Source of the DNA: Herbinix sp.
Lineage (GTDB): Bacteria; Bacillota; Clostridia; Lachnospirales; Lachnospiraceae
DNA: 40,833 nt
Direction of reading: 5' to 3'
NCBI GenBank assembly: GCA_029239235.1
Contig: JAQZBD010000004.1
Location: 1-40,833, forward strand
Part shown: in pieces, positions 7,167-16,700 of the stretch
Layout of the letters: every line of letters starts with the position of its first letter
Position numbering within the stretch: position 1 is the stretch's first letter
Notes under the pieces: generated by a model
Told to the model about the DNA's origin: nothing
What the model saw: only the letters and a program-made list of their open reading frames with translations
Database searches by the model: none
Translations under genes and position numbers: made by a program

Positions 7167-8168
7167 ATGGGTTTATTTTCAAAACAATTTGCTAATGTCG
7201 TGGAATGGCAGGAATTTCGCGAGGATATGATTTTTTATAAATGGAGTAATGATGAAATAAAAAAAGGCAGCCGATTAATTATCCGCCCAGGTCAGGACGC
7301 CGTATTCTTATATAACGGTAAAATTGAAGGCATCTTCAAAGATGAGGGCGATTATGATATTGAATCACAAATCATCCCCTTCCTCTCCACCTTATCCGGC
7401 TTTAAATTTGGTTTTAACAGCGGTATGCGCGCTGAAGTATTATTTATTAACACCAAGGAATTTATTGTTAAGTGGGGAACACAGAACGCTATTAACATCC
7501 CAACGCCTCAATTGCCAGGGGGTATGCCCATTCGTGCAAACGGTACCTTTACCTTTAAAGTATCCGATTATGTTAAATTAATTGATAAAATTGCAGGCGT
7601 AAAGGATTCCTATCTTGTGGAGGATGTGAGACTTCGTATTGTAACCATCCTTGATCAGCTACTAATGAAGTGGATCAGCAAGGAGGGAAAGGATATGTTC
7701 AACCTCCAGGCTAATTCCTTTGATATTTCTTCCGGTATACGCACTGACTTAGATATGCAGCTCTTTGACAGCGGATTAACTGTAACTGCCTTTAACGTTA
7801 TGAGCTTTACTTATCCGGAAGAGATTCAGAAGATCATTAATAAAAATGCTTCCTATAGCATGGTGGGCGACATGAACCGTTATCAGCAAATGGCTATGAC
7901 TGAGGGAATTGCAAATGGCCAGGTGAAGGGTGGCGGTGTTGCCTCCGATATGGCAGGGATGATGATGGGAATGAATATGGCTAATCAGATAATGCAGAAC
8001 ATGAATCAAACAAACCAACAGGGTAACGCACAGAATGGCTCAGGTCAGACAAACCAAAGCGGCACAACCCCTAACCAAAACTCTCCTGGAAAACCAAATT
8101 TCTGTCCGAATTGTGGTACAAAGACCGGAGAGGCTAACTTCTGCTTCAATTGCGGTCAAAAGCTCTAA
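7167..8168 (+). CDS. SPFH (flotillin-like) protein with C-terminal zinc ribbon (YdjI-like)
   Basis: The protein has 333 residues behind AGGAGG. Residues 1-245 form an SPFH/virion-core-type domain (VVEWQEFREDMIFYKWSNDEIKKGSRLIIRPGQDAVFLYNGKI in two sections, then a band-7-like core with VSDYVKLIDKI). An oligomerisation-like helix is followed by a Met/Gln/Asn-rich linker (about 250-310). A closing four-cysteine ribbon FCPNCGTKTGEANFCFNCGQKL occupies the end. It has no transmembrane helix, so it must be recruited, as known for B. subtilis YdjI. The zinc ribbon resembles those of the operon's second protein, suggesting ribbon-mediated assembly. The gene is the last of the operon, followed by a hairpin terminator at 8321-8378. 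Confidence 0.9.
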   Translation: MGLFSKQFANVVEWQEFREDMIFYKWSNDEIKKGSRLIIRPGQDAVFLYNGKIEGIFKDEGDYDIESQIIPFLSTLSGFKFGFNSGMRAEVLFINTKEFIVKWGTQNAINIPTPQLPGGMPIRANGTFTFKVSDYVKLIDKIAGVKDSYLVEDVRLRIVTILDQLLMKWISKEGKDMFNLQANSFDISSGIRTDLDMQLFDSGLTVTAFNVMSFTYPEEIQKIINKNASYSMVGDMNRYQQMAMTEGIANGQVKGGGVASDMAGMMMGMNMANQIMQNMNQTNQQGNAQNGSGQTNQSGTTPNQNSPGKPNFCPNCGTKTGEANFCFNCGQKL

Positions 8169-8173
8169 ATTAA

Positions 8174-8237
8174 AGTTGATTTGTTGCCAAAAACTCTAAA
8201 TCACTCCTGGTTTATGGTTAACAGCTCTAAATCAACT
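8174..8237. repeat. Short repeats after the SPFH gene
   Basis: CTCTAAAT occurs three times (8163, 8194, 8225), the first inside the stop region of the SPFH gene. AGTTGATTT (8174-8182) is the perfect complement of AAATCAACT (8229-8237). These may be duplicated fragments of the gene end or a weak hairpin. Confidence 0.4.
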
Positions 8238-8320
8238 CTGATAAGTCACGAAAACAGAGCATGCAACAGACACATGCTTGGTGAGTTCTAACTTATTTCT
8301 GAACCGCCATAATATTAAAT

Positions 8321-8385
8321 GCCTTGATTTTAATGTTCATCTGGCTTAAAATTGCCATCTAAGCATTATAATCAAGGCTATTTTT
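8321..8385. terminator. Terminator between convergent SPFH and chemotaxis genes
   Basis: GCCTTGATT (8321-8329) pairs with AATCAAGGC (8370-8378), followed on the plus strand by TATTTTTAAAA; an inner TGGC/GCCA pair closes the loop. It serves the plus-strand operon and lies near the end of the minus-strand chemotaxis gene. Confidence 0.65.
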
Positions 8386-8459
8386 AAAAATAACTGTAAT
8401 TCATACTGATCTCAAACTGTATTCCTCGATATCTCTATCAATACTACATGAAATACTCA

Positions 8460-10526
8460 TTATATACGAAATACTTCAATACTTTTTTGAAGATCAGCTG
8501 CCATGCCAGAAAGACTTTTTGAAGCCTCTGCAATTTGTTTAATCACTGCAGACTGCTCCTGCGTTGATGCAGCGACCTCTTCTGTGCCTGAGGCATTCTC
8601 TTCTGATATACTTGCAATATCACTGATTGCTTCCCCTGCTTCTTTTGCTTTTAAATCAAGTGCCTTGGATACTTCTGTAACTTTTATAATATTGGCATTA
8701 ATAGCGGCAACCACTTCTTCAATTCTCTGGAATGCATTCACAGTATCCGTTAATGCCGTTTCCTGCTCATTAACTACTTCCTGTGCTTTTTCTATCTCTG
8801 TTACTGCATTATTAACACCATTCTGTACCTCTTTAATAATCTGGTCAATTTTATTTACGGATAACCCAGACTGCTCTGCCAGTTTTCCGATTTCACCGGC
8901 TACTACAGCAAAACCTCTTCCTTGCTCACCTGCTCTCGCAGCTTCGATGGCAGCATTCAACGATAGCAAATTAGTTTGTTCTGAGATACCCTTGATTACA
9001 GTTAAGATTTCTTCAATTTCTTTTGATCTTTCAGCAAGAGAAATAATTGCATTTGCTACAATTCCTGTCATTTCTTTAATTTCTTTATTTTCATTCATCT
9101 TAACAGTTTGATACTGTACAGAATTCTTGCCTACAGCTACCGTGTTCTTAGCAGTTACAGCCAAATCCTCTGATTGTGCCATTTCATGGCCGATTTCATT
9201 CAGTCCGCTTACCACATCAATAATTTTATAATTACTCGTTTCCGTAGACTCAGCTTGTTCCGCAGCACCTTTCGCAAGCTCATTAATTGCTACTGCAATT
9301 TGCTCTGATACCTGATTGACTTCGTCTGAAGAAGCCATCATTTCCTCGGAGGAGGCTGCTGTATTTGCACTCATTTCACTCACTTTTGAAATGAAATCCC
9401 GTAGCTTATGAGTCATATTCCCAAAGGCTTCTGCTAATTTCCCAATTTCATCTTTGGTTCTTACAGACGGAACTGCTTGTGTTAAATCACCGGCTGCAAT
9501 AGCTTCGGCAACTCCCGATAATCTCTTAATTGGATTAGCAAAAGAACGACTGAATAGAAAAACAAAGATTGCAGTAATAACAACACAGATTCCAAAGATG
9601 GTTGCAACGATTAATTTTAGATGATTGATTGGTTTATCATATTCCTCCATGGATAATGCACAGCCGATATACCAATTCATTTCCTCATATTTTGTATATG
9701 CCATGATTTTAGAAACGCCTTTTAGATTATAGATACCATATGAGGTTGGATCACTCATCATTTTATCAAAGAATGCTTTTGTTGACTTATCCTCGGTACT
9801 AAAATTAAGCTGATTCACATAATCGGTATTCTCGTGGGCGATAATTAACCCTGCATTATCTATAATAACATAATTATATTTTTCATTGGTATCTCTCTGA
9901 ATTATGCTGTCTGTTAAGCTGCTAAAGTCAATAACCATTGCTAAGATACCTACAAATACATTCTCCTCAGTCATAACAGGCTGCGCTATTACAATAGACG
10001 GTTTTCCTGTTGCCTGGGATACCACAACTTCCGATATGGCTCCCTCACCCTTTTCTCTTACTTGTGAAAAATAACTTCGTTCACCGATATCAATTCCTAC
10101 GGTTTCTCCTTCCTGAGCATCCGCTACAACAACGCCATTTTGATCCGTAAAAAACATCCCATCAAAAAGGCCACTATCTTTATCATAGAACGCTTTCAAG
10201 TATTGATGCATTGTGTCACGATCGGAATCAGACAATGTTCTGTTTTGCATATAGTCAGATAGAATCATTTTGACTCTTCCATCCGACGATATTACATAGG
10301 CTTTATCTGTAACGCTATCTATTATATTTTTCATTAACTTCAATTTATTATTTGCATTATTCGACATATAGGATATTGTATGGTCTTCTGTCGTTTTCGA
10401 CAGCTGTGCAACACTTACTACACTAATAATGGTTGATGGTATCATTACAAATAGTAATGACATGATAACTAATTTCTTAAAAATATTCATATGAAATATT
10501 GTCATAACTCTCTTGTCTTTTTTCAC
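8460..10526 (-). CDS. Methyl-accepting chemotaxis protein (Cache-HAMP-MCP signal)
   Basis: The protein has 688 residues starting at GTG 10526, chosen for the AAAGGAG 7-8 nt upstream. A transmembrane helix at about 17-37 is followed by an extracellular dCache-type sensor (about 45-290). The second helix ([21 protein letters not shown], about 303-325) leads into HAMP with [20 protein letters not shown], then a long cytoplasmic coiled coil. The conserved hairpin tip contains [18 protein letters not shown] (about residues 575-592) and the [13 protein letters not shown] motif. dCache domains commonly bind amino acids or organic acids, but the ligand cannot be predicted here. The C-terminus lacks an obvious CheR-binding pentapeptide. 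The gene is monocistronic. Together with the FliD-like gene in this window it suggests, but does not prove, a motile host. Confidence 0.95.
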   Translation of the reverse strand: MKKDKRVMTIFHMNIFKKLVIMSLLFVMIPSTIISVVSVAQLSKTTEDHTISYMSNNANNKLKLMKNIIDSVTDKAYVISSDGRVKMILSDYMQNRTLSDSDRDTMHQYLKAFYDKDSGLFDGMFFTDQNGVVVADAQEGETVGIDIGERSYFSQVREKGEGAISEVVVSQATGKPSIVIAQPVMTEENVFVGILAMVIDFSSLTDSIIQRDTNEKYNYVIIDNAGLIIAHENTDYVNQLNFSTEDKSTKAFFDKMMSDPTSYGIYNLKGVSKIMAYTKYEEMNWYIGCALSMEEYDKPINHLKLIVATIFGICVVITAIFVFLFSRSFANPIKRLSGVAEAIAAGDLTQAVPSVRTKDEIGKLAEAFGNMTHKLRDFISKVSEMSANTAASSEEMMASSDEVNQVSEQIAVAINELAKGAAEQAESTETSNYKIIDVVSGLNEIGHEMAQSEDLAVTAKNTVAVGKNSVQYQTVKMNENKEIKEMTGIVANAIISLAERSKEIEEILTVIKGISEQTNLLSLNAAIEAARAGEQGRGFAVVAGEIGKLAEQSGLSVNKIDQIIKEVQNGVNNAVTEIEKAQEVVNEQETALTDTVNAFQRIEEVVAAINANIIKVTEVSKALDLKAKEAGEAISDIASISEENASGTEEVAASTQEQSAVIKQIAEASKSLSGMAADLQKSIEVFRI

Positions 10527-10756
10527 TTGTTAGCTCCTTTATCTTTCGTTCATCGTAATAGTATTGTTTCAATCCTCCTATGTTTTCTTATCAGTAATCC
10601 GTATTCAACCCTTACAGTAATCTATTTTACCCTGTTATTATTAACTATCATCTCTTAGGACTTCCCATCTATTCACTGCACCTCACCTCCAATCCCTAAC
10701 TAAGTTATATATCCCATCTACTTAATAAACACAAATTACTACGTTTTAATGTACAA

Positions 10757-10786
10757 AATTCTACAATGAAATACAGAATTCTACAA
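10757..10786 (-). promoter_or_regulatory. Direct repeat with candidate promoter upstream of the chemotaxis gene
   Basis: AATTCTACAA occurs at 10757-10766 and 10777-10786, exactly 20 bp apart, so both copies face the same side of the helix. On the minus strand the same segment reads TTGTAG-N17-TAGAAT, a possible promoter about 230 nt before the GTG. The rest of 10527-10946 holds no gene that I can support. Confidence 0.35.
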
Positions 10787-10851
10787 AAGGGTTGATACAG
10801 CTGCTAATTATACATCATTTTCCACATGTCGACAAGCACAAGTTCCAAAAA

Positions 10852-10887
10852 CAGTAAAAAATAGGGCAGGATGCCTAGGCTCCTGCC
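10852..10887 (-). terminator. Terminator after the ABC permease gene
   Basis: On the minus strand GGCAGGA-N9-TCCTGCC (10865-10887) is followed by CTATTTTTTACTG, a standard intrinsic terminator about 60 nt after the permease stop codon. Confidence 0.75.
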
Positions 10888-10946
10888 ACTGATATAAAAG
10901 TTATTTTTAAATTACTGCCAGATCAATTATTAGAATCAGCCGGGAA

Positions 10947-13073
10947 TTATAATCCCAAATCCTTCTTTACTTGTTCCGGCAGACTATCTTTTCGTACACT
11001 AAAGCCAAAATTTTGAACCAGTCCACTGTCTCCAAAACGGTAGGTTAAATTCACCTCTACATTCTCTTCAACGTTGATTAACATCCTATTGTTCTGACTA
11101 TATTCCGATGGAACAAGCGCCGGCAATATCTCAAGAATATCCCTTTGTTCCTTATAGCTAACTGGTTCTACTGTAACATTGCTCACTACGCTTACCCCAT
11201 CTTTGGAAATCACTTCCTGGGTCTTGCTGAAATTATAAATTGTTAATTCGAGCACCTTCTCAGGCTCAACTCGTTTCTTAACATCAAAGCCGCGTTCCTC
11301 TAGAAATGTTAAGGTCTTTATACAGGAAGGATAAACATAATAGTTATCATAGGTGTAATCACTCATTTGAAAGCTCAATTCGATCACCGGAATTTCCTTC
11401 TCTGCTTCTTCTAATGTTACTCCACTTAACTCCGCTTTATAAATATCCAATAGCTGTGAAAGGCTGTCGCCGGATAAACTAAAATTAATCCCTTCCTTAG
11501 CGTCAATACCCGAAGAATCATAGTTTAAAATATCTGTATTATAGGATACTCTAACCTCATCAACATCATTTTCCTGCCACTGATAAATTGGAAAGTGGAC
11601 ATCCTTGTAGGCCTGATCCGAATAAATTTTACTCAGGCTATTCCTGCTTTCTTCCAAGGTGATACCATAGGAGCGGTATACCTCTCTGCCACTTTTTAAG
11701 GTATATTTCACATAATAGGTATATACATCATTATTCCAATAATATGCATTGTAGTTATTTCTATCACCCTTTTTAATTCTATTCTTAACTCCCATTTCAG
11801 CCAGATCATATGCCGCCTGAACATTTGTCAGCTTCATCCTGCTAAGTTCATAATCAAATGCATTATAATAAACTAAATTTCCGTCCACGTACTCATAATA
11901 GTTAAGTCCCTGATCCATTCCTGTCATCGATACACTCATGCTTTTTACTTCGCCTATCTCAGGAAGATAATCATCATAGCCGAATACATCCAATCTTAAT
12001 ACCAACGCAATAACTGCAATTATTACAGCACTTAGTAGCATTTGCCTCTTATGCTGGAAGACACTTCTAATATCAAATTCAAATAAAACTTGAATCAGGC
12101 CATAGCTCACAATGAAAGCAAAAATCACTCCAAATACAAACCAAGCATCATAGCCAAAAGTAACAATACTTCTTAATAAGATTCCACCTCCTAAGGAAAG
12201 CGGGACAACTAATAGAAACTTTATAATAGGCTTTGATACCTTAAAAGCCATTGATTTCCCCGCCGCTTCTGAGGAACGCTTCTTATAAAGAAACAATGCC
12301 ACTCCAACTAACACGATAGTTACTGCTACTGAAGTTATGATGCTAAATATATAATCATTCCCTCTTATATTCTGAGTAGCAATATTAATATAGCTTTCTA
12401 TGGGTGATAGGAATGAGGAGCTTTTGTTGCTGCCGGAATAATTGGCAAAAGTAGCAAAGAAGCTTATGCACAAGGAATTTATTAATTCTCTGACGGATGG
12501 TATGTATAATAAGAATACCCCAGTACCGCAGATACTTATAATCAGATTTCCAGTCATCATAACAGCTATAATTGTCAGAGTATAGGTTAGGCAGAAGAAT
12601 AGGAGATTAATTCCTACTCCGCTCAATGCCGCCAGTAGTATCTCAGCATTTAAATAATGATTCACACCTATAATAATTAAACTAAAAATTAAATTTAATA
12701 TATATGGTATGACATAGATTAATACGCCGTTTAGATAACATGTAAAGAACAAACGCTCTCTTCTAACAGGAATGCTATGATAAAAATCCACTTTTTTTCT
12801 GGAATGAAGGTAAAAGAATCCGCTTAAACCGCATATGACTGCACAAATAATTGTTGCGGTAATAATCAAATAGTTGCCCGGACCTACTAAACCTACCAGT
12901 TGCAGCATTATCCACTCTAACTCTTCTACGCTTACGCTTTGAAAATTACTGATATTTAAAGCACAGAAAATCGGAAGAAGAACAATAAATGCCAGCATGG
13001 AAAGAGCGATACTCCAGACTCTACGTTTAAGGTCTTCTATTTGCAATTTAATAAATGAGTTTTTTAATATCAT
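10947..13073 (-). CDS. ABC-2-type transporter permease with large C-terminal domain (DUF6449-like)
   Basis: The protein has 708 residues. The first 360 residues contain about eight to ten hydrophobic segments (for example LSMLAFIVLLPIFCALNI, YLIITATIICAVICGLSGFF, IYVIPYILNLIFSLIIIGV and LLSAVIIAVIALVLRLDVF). The rest, from about residue 375, is a soluble, tyrosine-rich region predicted to be extracellular. This matches the DUF6449-type permeases of Lachnospiraceae as I recall them. It overlaps the ATPase gene by 26 nt and has its own GGAGG before ATG 13073. With the ATPase and the GntR regulator it resembles the ytrGABC-type units of Firmicutes that respond to cell-wall-active antibiotics. 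Substrate unknown. Confidence 0.85.
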   Translation of the reverse strand: MILKNSFIKLQIEDLKRRVWSIALSMLAFIVLLPIFCALNISNFQSVSVEELEWIMLQLVGLVGPGNYLIITATIICAVICGLSGFFYLHSRKKVDFYHSIPVRRERLFFTCYLNGVLIYVIPYILNLIFSLIIIGVNHYLNAEILLAALSGVGINLLFFCLTYTLTIIAVMMTGNLIISICGTGVFLLYIPSVRELINSLCISFFATFANYSGSNKSSSFLSPIESYINIATQNIRGNDYIFSIITSVAVTIVLVGVALFLYKKRSSEAAGKSMAFKVSKPIIKFLLVVPLSLGGGILLRSIVTFGYDAWFVFGVIFAFIVSYGLIQVLFEFDIRSVFQHKRQMLLSAVIIAVIALVLRLDVFGYDDYLPEIGEVKSMSVSMTGMDQGLNYYEYVDGNLVYYNAFDYELSRMKLTNVQAAYDLAEMGVKNRIKKGDRNNYNAYYWNNDVYTYYVKYTLKSGREVYRSYGITLEESRNSLSKIYSDQAYKDVHFPIYQWQENDVDEVRVSYNTDILNYDSSGIDAKEGINFSLSGDSLSQLLDIYKAELSGVTLEEAEKEIPVIELSFQMSDYTYDNYYVYPSCIKTLTFLEERGFDVKKRVEPEKVLELTIYNFSKTQEVISKDGVSVVSNVTVEPVSYKEQRDILEILPALVPSEYSQNNRMLINVEENVEVNLTYRFGDSGLVQNFGFSVRKDSLPEQVKKDLGL

Positions 13074-13950
13074 ATCCTACTACCTCCGTTTCGCTTACGA
13101 ATATTTCTTCCAGTGATAATGGTATGGTTTCCGAGAAAACTGTAGCTGCTTTCTCCATACGAAGGTCAATTTCCTCCATTGTCCCCCTGATTGTGATGGT
13201 ATAAAGTGATCCCCTTTGCTCTACCTTTAGTAGCTCCATACCTTCAAATAACTTTGAAACCTCAACCGTACCCTGAAACACGCACTGAACTTTATGAATA
13301 TTTAATTTCATATCATATAGTTCCTTTGACAAGAGAATTCCTCCCTTATGCATTAAGCCAACATGATCGCAGATATCCTCCAGTTCTCTCAGATTATGAG
13401 ATGCAATAATTACAGTCAGATTGCGCTCTGCAATCTCTTTTGCAAAGATACTTTTTACTGCCTGACGTACAACAGGATCCAGTCCATCAAAGGTCTCATC
13501 ACAGAATAAGTATTTTGTATTCGCACAGATACCACAGATAATAGATAATTGCTTTTTCATACCTTTCGAAAAGGTATTGATCTTTCTATTTAGATCAAGT
13601 TCAAAATGCCCTACCAGTTTATCAAAACGATCCCTGTCAAAGACAGGATATACGTTATTATAAAATGTTTTCAGATCATTAGGTGTCCCATTACTAAAGT
13701 AAAATTGCTCATCTGAGATATAAAAGAATAAACTCTTTGCTTCAACATTCTCATATACATTCATCCCATCAACGGTGATCGTGCCATTATCCGGTCGTAT
13801 AATGCCACACAGCATTCTGATAAAGGAACTTTTTCCCGCACCATTTGTCCCTATTAGTCCGAACACATTGCCCTCTTTAATCTTGACCGACACCTGATCC
13901 ACCGCTTTTATATTATCAAATTGTTTGCTAACTTCTACCGCCTCAATCAT
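13048..13950 (-). CDS. ABC transporter ATP-binding protein
   Basis: The protein has 300 residues. Walker A is GTNGAGKSS (about residues 34-42), the signature is FSKGMKKQLSI, Walker B is KYLFCDETFDGLD, and the H-loop is ASHNLRELEDICDHVG. The C-terminal 80 residues are an accessory domain typical of export-type subunits of this class. The signature is FSKGM instead of LSGGQ, as is normal for the YtrB/BcrA-like subgroup. The start overlaps the regulator's end by 8 nt and is preceded by GGGGGAG, so it is translationally coupled. It energises the adjacent permease. Confidence 0.94.
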   Translation of the reverse strand: MIEAVEVSKQFDNIKAVDQVSVKIKEGNVFGLIGTNGAGKSSFIRMLCGIIRPDNGTITVDGMNVYENVEAKSLFFYISDEQFYFSNGTPNDLKTFYNNVYPVFDRDRFDKLVGHFELDLNRKINTFSKGMKKQLSIICGICANTKYLFCDETFDGLDPVVRQAVKSIFAKEIAERNLTVIIASHNLRELEDICDHVGLMHKGGILLSKELYDMKLNIHKVQCVFQGTVEVSKLFEGMELLKVEQRGSLYTITIRGTMEEIDLRMEKAATVFSETIPLSLEEIFVSETEVVGYDIKKLIY

Positions 13951-14320
13951 CTGCTGGCTCCCCCTTATATGTTTGTTTTATCTTACTTATAAGATCTTCT
14001 TCCGAAATACCGATACTTCTAGCCTCCATAGCAACCTGTTCTAAACCTCGCAATATCTCGTTTCGTTTCTGCTGTGATAGCAAATCATTAGCCGCTGTAA
14101 AACTGCCCTTTCCTTTCACAGAGTAAATGAAGCCCTGCCGTTCCAGTTCCGCATAGGCTCTTTGAATTGTATTCGGATTAATGGACAAATCCATCGCCAA
14201 GGATCGCACAGAGGGTAATTGGCTATTTGGCTCTAAGGCGCCCTTTATTATTAGTTCCTTGAATCGCTCTACAACCTGCTCATAAATCGGTCTACGGTCT
14301 TTATAATTAATAATGATCAT
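13943..14320 (-). CDS. GntR-family regulator, YtrA subfamily
   Basis: The protein has 125 residues, the short form lacking a ligand-binding domain, as in YtrA. The winged helix reads YEQVVERFKELIIKGALEPNSQLPSVRSLAMDLSINPNTIQRAYAELERQGFI in segments (about residues 12-65), followed by KGKGSFTA. YtrA-type proteins repress their own ABC transporter operon. A palindrome lies just downstream of the -10 box of its promoter (14379-14403). AAAGGAGG precedes ATG 14320. First gene of the operon with the ATPase and permease. Confidence 0.93.
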   Translation of the reverse strand: MIIINYKDRRPIYEQVVERFKELIIKGALEPNSQLPSVRSLAMDLSINPNTIQRAYAELERQGFIYSVKGKGSFTAANDLLSQQKRNEILRGLEQVAMEARSIGISEEDLISKIKQTYKGEPADD

Positions 14321-14378
14321 AGGCTCCTCCTTTCTTTCCTACAGTTTTTTATATTCGTTACTATATTATTATGTATTA

Positions 14379-14403
14379 ACTGTATTATTATGATTAATAC
14401 AGT
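14379..14403. promoter_or_regulatory. Palindromic operator of the GntR-ABC operon
   Basis: ACTGTATTA-N7-TAATACAGT (14379-14403), 9-bp perfect arms, placed at the transcription start just after the -10 box. This is the expected position and form for a YtrA-type autorepressor site. Confidence 0.8.
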
Positions 14404-14404
14404 C

Positions 14405-14433
14405 ATAGTACAGCAAAATAAATACTTTGTCAA
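14405..14433 (-). promoter_or_regulatory. Promoter of the GntR-ABC operon
   Basis: Minus strand: -35 TTGACA (14428-14433), 17-nt spacer, -10 TACTAT (14405-14410). The remainder of 14434-14632 shows no gene and no convincing terminator for the phosphoglucomutase gene. Confidence 0.8.
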
Positions 14434-14632
14434 CCCATATATTGGTTATTGATAATTTTATTTCCTTTTCATACTTCTATTATTCGTAAGTCCCTCTAAT
14501 TTCTCGTGTTGAAACTGTACTTCCTGCAAAAATAGTATAAAAAAGATCCCAAGAACCATAACGTTGCAATATCGTCAAATTTGCAATGCATTATGATTCT
14601 CAGAATCTATTCTGTAGTATAATGTTTAACTC

Positions 14633-16348
14633 CTAATTCATTTTAAATACATCATCGCTCATTAATTTTTTCAGCTTCTCATCTGCATCTGCAGAACTAC
14701 TTCCCTTTACTCCAAAGTACACCTTAATCTTCGGCTCTGTACCGGAGGGTCTGATTGCACACCACGCATTATCGTTCAAGTCAAAGTAAAGAACATCAGA
14801 CTTTGGTAAGCCTGTCGAAACGACTGTACCAGATGTCATATCTTTCATTGTGTCTTCCTTATAATCCCTGAATTTCTCTACGGTATAATCACCGATTGTC
14901 TTTGGAGGATTTGAACGGTAACCCGCCATAATTTCCTTTATCTTAGCCATACCTTCAATACCGCTTAAGGTTACAGCCAGAAGATCTTCTTTAAAATAAC
15001 CGTATTTCTCATACATCATATTCATCTGATCATACAGGGAGATGCCTTTGGATTTATAGTAAGCAGCAGCCTCGCATAGGCACATAACTGCTACAATGGC
15101 ATCCTTATCCCTAGCATGGGTGCCAACAAGACAGCCATAGCTCTCTTCATAACCAAAGATGTACTCATTAGAACCGGTCTGTTCGAACAGCTTGATTTGT
15201 TCCCCTATATATTTAAAGCCAGTTAAAACCTCAATCAGCTTCGCATTATAATGCTTAGCAATTACATCTGACATATTGCCGGTAACGATGGTCTTGATTA
15301 GTGCAGCATTCGTTGGTAGAATTCCCTTCTCTGCCTTCTGCGAGAACTCATATTCAGCGATCAGCGCACCGGACATATTTCCGTTAAATAATACGAATTC
15401 ACCCTTTTCATTACGAACCATAATTCCAAGGCGGTCAGCATCCGGATCTGTAGCAAGGATTAAATCCGCACCAACTTCATTGGCCAGCTTCTCAGCAAGA
15501 GCAAATACCTTTGGATTCTCAGGATTTGGATAGCCGACAGTAGAGAACTCTGTATCCGGGAGCTCCTGCTCCGGAACTACATATACGTTCTCAAAGCCTA
15601 GCTCTTTTAAAATTCTGCGTGCAGGAAGATTTCCAGTCCCATGGAGTGGGGTATATACGATCTTAAGCTTCTTTCCTTCTTCTGTTAGTGGGTTCAACAC
15701 CAGCTTCTTCAGGGTTGCTATATATTTCTCATCAACCTCTTCTCCGATCATGGTTAAAAGCCCCTGTGCTAAGGCATCTTCTTTACTCATGAATTTTGCT
15801 GAGGCAAAATCACTGATCGAATTAACCTCTTGAATTATCTCTACATCCTTAGGATATGTAACCTGTGCACCATCCTCCCAATATACCTTATACCCGTTAT
15901 ATTCTGCCGGATTATGGCTGGCAGTGATTACAATACCTGCAATACAACCAAATTCACGTACAGCAAAGGATAGCTCTGGCGTAGGACGTAAGGATTCAAA
16001 CAAATACGCATGGATTCCATTAGCCGCTAGGCATAAAGCGCTATCTAGTGCAAACTCTGGAGACATTCTTCTGGAATCATATGCAATTGCGACTCCTCTT
16101 TTTTCTCCACCTGCTTTGATAATCGTATTTGCCAGACCTTGGGTAGCTCTGCGGACAGTATATAGATTCATACGATTTACACCTGCTCCTAAGATACCGC
16201 GAAGTCCTGCTGTACCGAATTCAAGATCCATATAAAAACGTTCCTTAATCTCATTATCATTATCCTTCAAAGCAACAAGCTCAGCTCTGGTAGCCCCATC
16301 AAAGTACTGATTCGTTGTCCACTCTTCATATTTCTTTAAGTAATCCAT
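14633..16348 (-). CDS. pgcA: Phosphoglucomutase/phosphomannomutase (alpha-D-phosphohexomutase)
   Basis: The protein has 571 residues, the usual length for the PgcA-type enzyme of Firmicutes. The phosphoserine loop is VITASHNPAEYNGYKVYW (about residues 139-156), the metal loop is ATDPDADRLG, the sugar-binding loop is GYEESYG, and the phosphate-binding loop near the C-terminus is RPSGTEPKIKVY. All key residues are present. It interconverts glucose-6-phosphate and glucose-1-phosphate, feeding glycogen and cell-wall sugar nucleotides; mannose activity is possible. The start has GAGG upstream. It stands alone with its own promoter at 16502-16530. Confidence 0.93.
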   Translation of the reverse strand: MDYLKKYEEWTTNQYFDGATRAELVALKDNDNEIKERFYMDLEFGTAGLRGILGAGVNRMNLYTVRRATQGLANTIIKAGGEKRGVAIAYDSRRMSPEFALDSALCLAANGIHAYLFESLRPTPELSFAVREFGCIAGIVITASHNPAEYNGYKVYWEDGAQVTYPKDVEIIQEVNSISDFASAKFMSKEDALAQGLLTMIGEEVDEKYIATLKKLVLNPLTEEGKKLKIVYTPLHGTGNLPARRILKELGFENVYVVPEQELPDTEFSTVGYPNPENPKVFALAEKLANEVGADLILATDPDADRLGIMVRNEKGEFVLFNGNMSGALIAEYEFSQKAEKGILPTNAALIKTIVTGNMSDVIAKHYNAKLIEVLTGFKYIGEQIKLFEQTGSNEYIFGYEESYGCLVGTHARDKDAIVAVMCLCEAAAYYKSKGISLYDQMNMMYEKYGYFKEDLLAVTLSGIEGMAKIKEIMAGYRSNPPKTIGDYTVEKFRDYKEDTMKDMTSGTVVSTGLPKSDVLYFDLNDNAWCAIRPSGTEPKIKVYFGVKGSSSADADEKLKKLMSDDVFKMN

Positions 16349-16501
16349 TCTTTTAACCTCATCCTCATTTATTTAGGTTGATGAAGGGAACCTATGACCC
16401 GTTTCTTGCAATTTATCATGTATTTTTTTATTACCTGTCATGCATATGAAAGCTCATGTGTTTTGATCTAGTATAGTTTCAAAGACATGAGGAATAGTTT
16501 A

Positions 16502-16530
16502 ATAATACAATGCTTTATTTGGAAAATCAA
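16502..16530 (-). promoter_or_regulatory. Promoter of the phosphoglucomutase gene
   Basis: Minus strand: -35 TTGATT (16525-16530), 17-nt spacer, -10 TATTAT (16502-16507). The leader would be about 145 nt; I see no known riboswitch in it. Confidence 0.55.
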
Positions 16531-16613
16531 TCATTTTTTAACATTGTAACAATTTTTATATTATATTACAGGATTTTTGTTTTTAATCTCGCCCACACCA
16601 TTGACAATGAGCC

Positions 16614-16667
16614 AAAAAAAGGGCTATTGTTCAACTATTTTTCATCAGTTAAACAATAACCCTTTTT
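16614..16667. terminator. rpoBC operon terminator
   Basis: GGGCTATTGTTCAAC (16621-16635) pairs with GTTAAACAATAACCC (16648-16662), 15 pairs with one G-T. On the minus strand it is followed by seven T; on the plus strand by five T. It lies about 40 nt after the rpoC stop codon. Confidence 0.93.
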
Positions 16668-16700
16668 GATTATATCATATCTATTGAATTCATTACATTC

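Noticed and set aside
8503..9111. Plus-strand frame of 202 codons within the chemotaxis gene
   Set aside because: It is antisense to the highly conserved signalling domain and its Ser/Ala/Ile-rich translation mirrors that domain's codons.
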